A stretch of DNA of 22,997 nucleotides from an uncultured Lachnospiraceae bacterium (GTDB lineage Bacteria; Bacillota; Clostridia; Lachnospirales; Lachnospiraceae), in the NCBI GenBank assembly GCA_910586025.1, contig CAJUIO010000010.1, positions 1 to 22,997 on the forward strand, given 5' to 3'. The translations under genes and the position numbers were made by a program. This document shows positions 1 to 5,080 of this stretch, piece by piece. A model generated the notes under the pieces. The model had not been told where the DNA came from and searched no databases. It saw nothing but the letters and a program-made list of their open reading frames with translations. The first letter of the stretch is position 1. Each line of letters opens with the position of its first letter.

Positions 1-52
1 TAAAATCCTCCTTAATCTTTTTTGTTGCTCTGATAATCTGAAATACTCTCAT
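1..52 (-). CDS. 5' end of a reading frame running off the left edge (main gene or further leader peptide)
   Basis: An ATG at 52-50 follows a good Shine-Dalgarno sequence (AAGGAG, 67-62, nine bases away) and opens a frame that stays open to base 1, reading MRVFQIIRATKKIKEDF. The product is not recognised. A second, stronger Shine-Dalgarno (AAGGAGG, 13-7) lies inside this frame and would suit a start codon immediately outside the window. The visible codons may therefore be the N-terminus of the main gene, or a short upstream frame that overlaps the main gene's start. The frame sits at the end of a leader containing three terminator-like hairpins, so whatever it encodes is probably controlled by attenuation. 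Function cannot be inferred from 17 residues. Confidence 0.4.
   Translation of the reverse strand, partial: MRVFQIIRATKKIKEDF
7..13 (-). promoter_or_regulatory. Strong ribosome binding site at window edge
   Basis: The minus strand reads AAGGAGG followed by ATTTTA up to base 1. That leaves ideal spacing for a start codon just outside the window. It competes with the ATG at 52-50 as the start of the main gene of this transcript. Confidence 0.55.
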
Positions 53-77
53 ACGAAACATCTCCTTTCTTTAACCG

Positions 78-95
78 GCACCTGAAAACGGGTGC
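78..95 (-). promoter_or_regulatory. Hairpin just before the ribosome binding site
   Basis: GCACC (95-91) and GGTGC (82-78) can form a 5-bp stem around an 8-base loop. There is no T-tract after it. It lies 10 bases before the Shine-Dalgarno at 67-62 and could influence access to it, but the stem is short. Confidence 0.25.
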
Positions 96-142
96 AAAAA
101 CGCCGCAGAAAGCGTCCCTTACCTGCGGGTACTTACTGCGGC
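95..142 (-). terminator. Third terminator-like hairpin of the leader (attenuator)
   Basis: GCCGCAG (142-136) pairs perfectly with CTGCGGC (108-102), followed by GTTTTTG (101-95), as in a rho-independent terminator on the minus strand. A second CCGCAG copy at 128-123 can pair with the same CTGCGG. The 3' arm therefore has two possible partners, which would suit mutually exclusive folds. Confidence 0.5.
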
Positions 143-153
143 TGATTATGGGT

Positions 154-182
154 ATAAAAATAACACACCCTTTGAGTGTGCT
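154..182 (-). terminator. Second terminator-like hairpin of the leader
   Basis: CACAC (180-176) pairs with GTGTG (168-164). One inner T-G and two outer pairs may extend the stem. It is followed at once by TTATTTTTAT (163-154). The short stem with a T-rich tail fits a weak rho-independent terminator on the minus strand. Confidence 0.5.
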
Positions 183-216
183 ACAACCGAAAGTTATAGT
201 ATTCACGAAAGGTTAC

Positions 217-270
217 TTAAAAACGGTACAACAAAAGAGGGGATCTCCCCGGTAATTGTCTGTACCACAT
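217..270 (-). CDS. Possible 17-residue leader peptide
   Basis: A short frame (MWYRQLPGRSPLLLYRF, then TAA) starts nine bases after the stop of the 10-codon leader frame and runs through both arms of the first terminator hairpin. It has no clear Shine-Dalgarno sequence, so translation would depend on re-initiation after the upstream frame. Its position over the hairpin is what an attenuation peptide would need. The peptide matches nothing I can name with confidence. Confidence 0.35.
   Translation of the reverse strand: MWYRQLPGRSPLLLYRF
219..266 (-). terminator. First terminator-like hairpin of the leader
   Basis: GGTACA (266-261) pairs with TGTACC (230-225), and inside it GGGGA (251-247 region) pairs with TCCCC around a two-base loop. 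GTTTTT (224-219) follows. This is the strongest hairpin-plus-T-tract in the leader. It overlaps the 17-codon frame at 270-217, so a ribosome translating that frame would melt the hairpin. Confidence 0.6.
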
Positions 271-278
271 ATTCAGTT

Positions 279-311
279 TTACGTCTCAGTCACCTCGTAA
301 AAAACAGTCAT
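279..311 (-). CDS. Probable 10-residue leader peptide
   Basis: ATG (311-309) is preceded by AAAGGAGG (327-320) with an ideal eight-base gap. It opens a frame MTVFYEVTET that ends in TAA at 281-279. It begins about 30 bases downstream of the promoter at 350-378 and lies just ahead of the first terminator hairpin. A perfect ribosome binding site on a ten-codon frame, followed by tandem terminators, suggests that its translation rate is the sensed signal, as in leaders of inducible ribosome-targeting-antibiotic resistance genes. That comparison is an inference from layout only. Confidence 0.5.
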   Translation of the reverse strand: MTVFYEVTET

Positions 312-349
312 ATTATAGTCCTCCTTTCGCAATTCGCTGAACTTTGTTA

Positions 350-378
350 ATTATAGCATACCGGACAGCATAATTCAA
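350..378 (-). promoter_or_regulatory. Sigma-A-type promoter for the leader at the left edge
   Basis: On the minus strand TTGAAT (378-373) and TATAAT (355-350) are separated by 17 bases, with TGC directly before the -10 (extended -10). The match is close to the vegetative consensus. Transcription would start near 343 and run toward base 1. Confidence 0.75.
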
Positions 379-397
379 TAAATTTTGCGGAATTCTC

Positions 398-421
398 AGA
401 GGCCGCCCTTCGGCGGCCTCT
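398..421 (-). terminator. Terminator-like hairpin after the hydroxyacid dehydrogenase operon
   Basis: A 10-bp perfect stem (AGAGGCCGCC at 398-407 with its complement at 412-421) closes a four-base loop 23 bases after the stop codon at 445. The following minus-strand sequence (GAGAATTCCGCAAAATTT) is not a clean T-tract, so it may work as a weaker terminator or a 3'-end stabiliser. It separates the operon from the leader promoter at 378. Confidence 0.6.
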
Positions 422-444
422 CTCAGTCTGTCACTCTGTCCTTC

Positions 445-1401
445 TCAGAACTTGCATACATTCTCCGGCTTTCCGTGCAGATAAGCGTACACGTTTGCAA
501 ACTCCGTCTTTGCCCGCCTTACCATGGATTCTTCGGTGGCAAATGCAATATGCGGCGTGAGCAGTACGTTTCTGGCATGAAGCAGAGGATAATCCTCCGG
601 AAGCGGCGGCTCCATATCAAACACGTCAATCCCGGCTCCGGCAAGCCTGCCATCATTAAGCGCCCCAGCAAGCGCCTCATTATCCACAACGGGCCCTCTC
701 GCACAGTTGATCAGAAAACTGCCCTTCTTCATCATGGCAAGTCTCTCCGCACTCAAAAATCCTCTGGTGGATTCATTCAGCGGGATATGCACAGAGACAA
801 TATCGCTCTGCGCAAGAAGCGTATCCAGATCCGCATACTCAATTCCCGCTTCCTTCCATTCCGGGCGCTGATGACGGGCATAGGCAAGCACTCTTGCGCC
901 AAAAGCGGCAAACAGCTTTGCCGTCCGCAGTCCGATCTGACCGCAGCCGATGATGCCCACCGTCCTTCCCGCAATCTCCATCCCGGTAAGCCCCGCTCCG
1001 GTAAGGCCGGCCCGGGCGGCCTCATCGCATTTTCTCAGCTTCCGCATCAGTTCAACAGTCATGCCCACGGCAAGCTCCGCCACCGACTGATTCGAATAGC
1101 CCGCACAGTTACAGATCATCACATCCTTCTTCCTGCAGGCATCCAGCCCCACATGATCAATACCGGTAAAGGCCACCGCAATCATTTTCAGATCCTCCGA
1201 TACCTCCACCACCTGGGACGGATAGGGATTATTTGCGATCATCACAATATCCTGTCCCCGGGATCTTTGCTTCAGCTCCTCGGGATCCGTGGTTTTGGTA
1301 TTATAATAGGTAAAGGCATGTCCCTCCTGTTCAAACCCCGCCGCCAGCTCGTACACCATTTCCTCCGGTATTCCGATCGGCTCCAACAAACTGATCTTCA
1401 T
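445..1401 (-). CDS. D-2-hydroxyacid dehydrogenase (NAD-dependent), second copy
   Basis: The protein has 318 residues, normal for D-isomer-specific 2-hydroxyacid dehydrogenases, which interconvert 2-oxoacids and D-2-hydroxyacids with NAD(P)H in the cytoplasm. The Rossmann motif GCGQIG is at 152-157. The catalytic triad is recognisable as Arg235 (CARGP), Glu264 (MEPP) and His284 (TPHIA). The ATG at 1401 was chosen because AGGAAGAGGAGAG precedes it and the family fold begins there. The frame remains open upstream into the previous gene, but those residues (rich in Gly, Lys and Cys) look non-coding. The gene starts 41 bases after the first dehydrogenase gene and is the last in the operon. The substrate is unknown. 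The sequence differs clearly from its neighbour, so this is not a recent duplication. Confidence 0.9.
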   Translation of the reverse strand: MKISLLEPIGIPEEMVYELAAGFEQEGHAFTYYNTKTTDPEELKQRSRGQDIVMIANNPYPSQVVEVSEDLKMIAVAFTGIDHVGLDACRKKDVMICNCAGYSNQSVAELAVGMTVELMRKLRKCDEAARAGLTGAGLTGMEIAGRTVGIIGCGQIGLRTAKLFAAFGARVLAYARHQRPEWKEAGIEYADLDTLLAQSDIVSVHIPLNESTRGFLSAERLAMMKKGSFLINCARGPVVDNEALAGALNDGRLAGAGIDVFDMEPPLPEDYPLLHARNVLLTPHIAFATEESMVRRAKTEFANVYAYLHGKPENVCKF

Positions 1402-1442
1402 CTTCTCTCCTCTTCCTTCTGTTCCTGAATTCTTATCACCGT

Positions 1443-2405
1443 TTATGATACCACATTTACAGGGTCTCCCGCCACAAAAGCTGCCAGATTTTCCACCGCC
1501 GTCTGCATCAGGCGCTCCCTCGCTTCCCTGGATGCCCATGCAATATGCGGCGTGATCAGCATATTGGGCGCATCCAGAAGCGGATGATTGTCCGAGGGAG
1601 GCTCCACGGAGAGCACATCCGCCGCCGCTCCCGCCACCTTGCCGGAAATCAACGCTTCCTTCAGATCCTCCTCGCAGATAAGAGGCCCCCTGGAACTGTT
1701 CAGAATCATGACCCCGTCCTTCATCTGCGCAATGCTTTCCCGGTTAATGATGCCTCTCGTCTTTTCCGTCAGAGGGCAGTGCAGAGAGATCACATCACAG
1801 GAGGAAAGCAGCTCGGCAAGAGAAGCCTGCCTGATATTCTCCGTAAGCGCCTCCTTCGGCACAGGATGACCGGAATGAACCAGAATCTTCATACCAAAAG
1901 CCTCCGCAAGCTTTGCCGTTCTTTTTCCGATCCTGCCGTATCCGATAATTCCCATTACCTTCCCGCTAAGCTCCATCTGCGGGAATTTCCAATAACAGAA
2001 ATCCGGGCACCTTCCCCAGTCGCCGTCTCTGACACTGTCCGCATGGGCTCCTATATGATGACACAGCTCCAGCAATAAAGCCATGGTATACTGCGCCACG
2101 GTGTCCGTCCCATACCCCGGAATATTGGTGACGGTGATCCCTCTTCCGGCAGCCGCCTTGACATCCACCACATTAAAGCCCGTGGCCAGCACTCCGACAT
2201 ACCTGACTGTCGGACACTGCGTCAGAACCGCCTCATCCAGAACCGTCTTGTTTGTCAGCACATAAGCCGCATCTCCGATCCGGGAAACCACGTCCTGCGC
2301 AGGTGTCCTGTCATAAACCGTCACCTCCCCGAACCTCTCGAAACCCGCCCAGCTCAGATCTCCGGGGTTTTCCGCATATCCGTCAAGAACCACAATTTTA
2401 TCCAT
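1443..2405 (-). CDS. D-2-hydroxyacid dehydrogenase, glycerate-dehydrogenase-like
   Basis: This 320-residue protein belongs to the D-2-hydroxyacid dehydrogenase family. GYGRIG (about 155-160) is the NAD-binding loop. Arg239 (SSRGP), Glu268 (VEPP) and His287 (TPHIA) are the catalytic residues. The stretch CPDFCYW before the Rossmann domain is reminiscent of hydroxypyruvate/glycerate dehydrogenases, so a hydroxypyruvate-like substrate is plausible but not shown. Starts at GTG 2408 and ATG 2405 are adjacent. GGAGG in the end of the upstream gene sits five and eight bases before them, and ATG 2405 is preferred. The gene is contiguous with the TIM-barrel gene, whose stop ends at 2409, so the two are probably translationally coupled. 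Confidence 0.9.
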   Translation of the reverse strand: MDKIVVLDGYAENPGDLSWAGFERFGEVTVYDRTPAQDVVSRIGDAAYVLTNKTVLDEAVLTQCPTVRYVGVLATGFNVVDVKAAAGRGITVTNIPGYGTDTVAQYTMALLLELCHHIGAHADSVRDGDWGRCPDFCYWKFPQMELSGKVMGIIGYGRIGKRTAKLAEAFGMKILVHSGHPVPKEALTENIRQASLAELLSSCDVISLHCPLTEKTRGIINRESIAQMKDGVMILNSSRGPLICEEDLKEALISGKVAGAAADVLSVEPPSDNHPLLDAPNMLITPHIAWASREARERLMQTAVENLAAFVAGDPVNVVS

Positions 2406-2408
2406 CAC

Positions 2409-3311
2409 TCAATCCTCCGTCAATGCCCACGCTCTGTTAATAACGCGCTTCGTATTAGCCAGTATAATTCCCGCATCCTCTCCCGGCTGGGGAGTCACCT
2501 CCATCGACAATACCAATGGCTCCTGCGGCCTGAAAAATCCTTCCTCCTTCAGAATCCGGAAAAATTCCGCAAGCTGCTCCACGTCATTCGCACTGTTCGG
2601 AAAGCCGAAACGGGGATGCTTGTCCCCATATCCCGGACAGCCCTCCTTCACCACCGCATTACCGATATGCAGGTGGGAAATATACGGACGCAGCGTCTGA
2701 ATCACAAATCTGCTGCTCTCGTAGGTGATGGGAATATGAGACAGATCCACCATCAGTCCAAAATTATTCACCTCCGTGCGGATATCCGCAGCAAACCGGG
2801 CCGCAAGAGGCGCAGGGCCGATAAGCGCCTTCTTGTCGCAGTCATAGTCAAACACCTCCAGATTCACGGACATATTCTTTGAGGCCGCATGCCGGCACAC
2901 GTTCAAAGTCGTCCTTTTCAGCTGCATGTAAGACTCCTCCTTTGTCTCCGGGCTCCAGCTGCCGGATAAGAAGGCAATGCCTCCCGCGCCAAGCTCCCCG
3001 GCCTCGTCCACCGCGTCAAGAAGCGCCTTCTCGGCTCTTTGGCGTTCCTCCTCCTCAAGGGCATTGGGATTCAGTCCCGGCCCCAGCAGACAGGGCTGGG
3101 CTCCGAAGCACACCTTCATATGGGACTGGGAAAGCAGCGCAGCCGCCCTCTCCCGCAGCGCCTCATCCGCAATATGCGTGATCTCCACCGCATCAAAATA
3201 CTCATCCCTCAAAACCGCAAGAAGCGATTCCTCCCATTCATACTGTGCAGGAGGAAAGCTCATCCACAGGATTGTGCCCACCTGAAAATACTTATGTATA
3301 CTCTCCTTCAT
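2409..3311 (-). CDS. TIM-barrel sugar phosphate isomerase/epimerase-like protein
   Basis: The 300-residue protein resembles the xylose-isomerase-like TIM-barrel family (AP endonuclease 2 superfamily), which includes hydroxypyruvate isomerases, ketose epimerases and inosose dehydratases. Likely metal ligands lie at strand ends: Glu152 (LEVFDYD), Asp189 and His192 (VDLSHIP), His215 (HLHIGN) and Glu271 (SMEVTP). The start codon overlaps the stop of the transporter gene (ATGA at 3311-3308) and the downstream dehydrogenase follows without a gap. With two hydroxyacid dehydrogenases next to it, an isomerase that makes or uses an oxo- or hydroxy-acid is a reasonable idea. The true substrate cannot be read from the sequence. 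Confidence 0.8.
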   Translation of the reverse strand: MKESIHKYFQVGTILWMSFPPAQYEWEESLLAVLRDEYFDAVEITHIADEALRERAAALLSQSHMKVCFGAQPCLLGPGLNPNALEEEERQRAEKALLDAVDEAGELGAGGIAFLSGSWSPETKEESYMQLKRTTLNVCRHAASKNMSVNLEVFDYDCDKKALIGPAPLAARFAADIRTEVNNFGLMVDLSHIPITYESSRFVIQTLRPYISHLHIGNAVVKEGCPGYGDKHPRFGFPNSANDVEQLAEFFRILKEEGFFRPQEPLVLSMEVTPQPGEDAGIILANTKRVINRAWALTED

Positions 3312-4204
3312 AATTCTCCTTTCCCATAGCGGTATCTCTTTTTTCTGTCATGTAAAGCCGGAGATAAAATATTAAACGCCAGAGCCGCAAGTATAACGCC
3401 CGCACCGGCCAAGGCCATTTTCCCGGGGAATTCCCTCACGATCAGCGCGACCCACACGGGCCCGCAGACCGGCTCCAGCATAAGCAGCATGGATATTTTG
3501 AGGGGCTCCACCCGCGGCGCACCCTTTGCAAAAAACAAGATGGGCAGTCCGCTGCAGAACACCCCGTAAAACAAAATGGCACCGGCAATCTCCCAGGTAA
3601 ACCGCGGCATCTGAAAGGGCATCACCAAACTGCCTATTAACATGGAGATCAGACAGTTGATCATCCCGTATTCCCTGATATCTGTTTTCGAATAATGTGC
3701 GTACAGGTTTGTAAGGGCCATGGCGATTCCGCTGAAAATCGCAATCACATTTCCCGCCATATTCCCGACGCTGATATCGTCTATAAAGAACAGTACCATG
3801 CCGCACATCATGACAAAGGATATCAGGATATCTCTCCTGTATATCATTTTATGCAAAAAGAAGCAGGAAATCAATAAAATAAAGACAGGCTTTGTGTACT
3901 GCAAAATAACCGCATTCGCCGCCGTGGTCATTTTGTTGGCAGTCATGAAAAGCACACTGCTCAGGTACATAAACACCGCGCCCGGAATTGTCCTGCGGTT
4001 AAAATGAATCCGGAAGCTCCTTCTGGACAGTCCCAGTATGAGAAAGCAGATCACCTTCTCCATTCCGTTTACCACAAACGGATTACATGGGATAAATTTT
4101 AACGTCACTCCCTGCAGGCTGTACCCATGCGCCGTTCCGAGAATATAAATTCCCGCAGCGCAGCCTCCAACCTCTGCGCTGCAGGAATTTTTACCTGTCG
4201 TCAT
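3308..4204 (-). CDS. EamA/DMT-family membrane transporter
   Basis: The 298-residue protein is mostly hydrophobic and fits about ten membrane helices, the usual size for drug/metabolite transporters of the EamA type. Both internal repeats can be seen. One is around residues 93-121 (TTAANAVILQYTKPVF and a following helix), the other around 237-261 (KISMLLMLEPVCGPVW). Family members mostly export amino acids, nucleosides or small metabolites; the substrate here is unknown. The ATG at 4204 overlaps the TGA of the preceding small gene, and its own TGA overlaps the next start. The gene is therefore embedded in a tightly coupled operon. The DNA looks more AT-rich than the core genes, partly because of the hydrophobic codons. 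The N-terminal helix is less typical than the rest. Confidence 0.85.
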   Translation of the reverse strand: MTTGKNSCSAEVGGCAAGIYILGTAHGYSLQGVTLKFIPCNPFVVNGMEKVICFLILGLSRRSFRIHFNRRTIPGAVFMYLSSVLFMTANKMTTAANAVILQYTKPVFILLISCFFLHKMIYRRDILISFVMMCGMVLFFIDDISVGNMAGNVIAIFSGIAMALTNLYAHYSKTDIREYGMINCLISMLIGSLVMPFQMPRFTWEIAGAILFYGVFCSGLPILFFAKGAPRVEPLKISMLLMLEPVCGPVWVALIVREFPGKMALAGAGVILAALAFNILSPALHDRKKRYRYGKGEL

Positions 4205-4518
4205 TGATTCTTTTTCATCTCCGTAAGCTCGTCCAGCACCGGCTGAATCAGCGGCATCTTCTCATCAACCCATGCCCGCCAGTTTGCTTCCACATCGGGA
4301 ACGATCACATTCACCTTAAATAAAATCTTTTCCTTTTCCCGCAGCGACAAGAATAAAGGGATGATTCCGGTGGCCTGCTCCGAATACCTTGCCAGATAGT
4401 CCTTCTCCATCCGGAAGCATCTTCGAAGCTCCTCTGCCGCCTCATCCATCCCTTCTCTCTCCCCGGGAGTCAGAAGCTCTTCCAGCTCCGCCGCCCGCCT
4501 TCCGCTTTGAAATATCAC
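4201..4518 (-). CDS. Hypothetical 105-residue protein, first gene of the five-gene operon
   Basis: I do not recognise the family. The product is charged and predicted mainly helical, soluble, with no signal peptide or membrane segment, and has the clusters EELLTPGEREGMDEAAEELRR and DVEANWRAW. Its stop codon overlaps the transporter ATG, so it is part of the operon. The start is GTG at 4518, twelve bases after AAGGAGG, which is rather far. A different-frame ATG at 4522 has the ideal eight-base spacing but opens only a 23-codon frame. The Shine-Dalgarno may therefore serve a short upstream frame, or there may be a frameshift in the first codons compared with relatives. Confidence 0.6.
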   Translation of the reverse strand: MIFQSGRRAAELEELLTPGEREGMDEAAEELRRCFRMEKDYLARYSEQATGIIPLFLSLREKEKILFKVNVIVPDVEANWRAWVDEKMPLIQPVLDELTEMKKNQ

Positions 4519-4556
4519 ACATAAAACAGTCCTCCTTTTCCTGACCGGTTATCAAA

Positions 4557-4585
4557 ATTGTAGCCCGGATTCGGATTTCTGTACA
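4557..4585 (-). promoter_or_regulatory. Probable promoter of the transporter/isomerase/dehydrogenase operon
   Basis: TGTACA (4585-4580) and TACAAT (4562-4557) lie 17 bases apart on the minus strand, in the 109-base gap after the lipoprotein gene. The -10 is good and the -35 is a partial match. Transcription would start near 4550, about 30 bases before the start codon of the small first gene. No strong terminator is seen between the lipoprotein gene and this promoter, so some read-through is possible. Confidence 0.5.
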
Positions 4586-4627
4586 GGCTGATAAATCGTC
4601 ACAGCAGGGTGCGCTTTCCCTTCCGGG

Positions 4628-5065
4628 TCACTCCTGTGTCTGCACCACTTTCGTGTCGGAATTGCCCTCTATGGACTGTTCGATGACAGCCGCCGCCAGC
4701 CTCTTAAAATTACTGCCGGAGCCGGTCGCTCCTGTCATGGCATCCACATCCTCCGGAGACTGCCGCTCCACCAGCTCTGACGCATAATATCTGGTATATT
4801 CATTGGGATAAGTGCCGGAGACGGGAGCCATGTTCTGCATATAGGCATTGTCCCAGGCCTTGATATATCCGCTTGGATCCTTCGCATTAAATTCCGTGTA
4901 TACAATTTCATTGCCCTTTACCATTATGCAGACGTATTCCTTCCACCCGTGGGAGTAATCCGACATTTCCGCACTGTAAAATCCGTCCTTCATCCGGGGC
5001 CCGGAACCGCAGCCCGGCAGAAGAAGGGCTAAAATAAATACTCCCAAAATTATACTTTTCTTCAT
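4628..5065 (-). CDS. FMN-binding-domain lipoprotein (probably covalently flavinylated)
   Basis: The 145-residue protein starts with a lipoprotein signal peptide (MKKS, a hydrophobic stretch and lipobox LLPGC with Cys19), so it should be anchored outside the membrane. The rest is an FMN-binding domain. D108-A-M-T111-G-A-T114-G-S matches the D-x-x-S/T-G-A-T motif in which ApbE-type transferases attach FMN to the last threonine. Such proteins carry electrons in extracytoplasmic redox chains (Rnf, Nqr, extracellular electron transfer, reductases). The gene starts 15 bases after the chemoreceptor stop, with GGAGG before its ATG, so the two are probably co-transcribed. No ApbE gene is visible in the window. 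The redox partner is unknown. Confidence 0.85.
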   Translation of the reverse strand: MKKSIILGVFILALLLPGCGSGPRMKDGFYSAEMSDYSHGWKEYVCIMVKGNEIVYTEFNAKDPSGYIKAWDNAYMQNMAPVSGTYPNEYTRYYASELVERQSPEDVDAMTGATGSGSNFKRLAAAVIEQSIEGNSDTKVVQTQE

Positions 5066-5080
5066 GATAAACCTCCAATC

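Noticed and set aside
12..206. A 64-codon minus-strand frame across the leader at the left edge
   Set aside because: It starts at GTG without a ribosome binding site and runs through two terminator-like hairpins. The leader interpretation explains the same DNA better.
1402..1539. Upstream extension of the second dehydrogenase frame
   Set aside because: It overlaps the preceding gene, has no ribosome binding site at its start, and its residues are not family-like. ATG 1401 has a clear Shine-Dalgarno.
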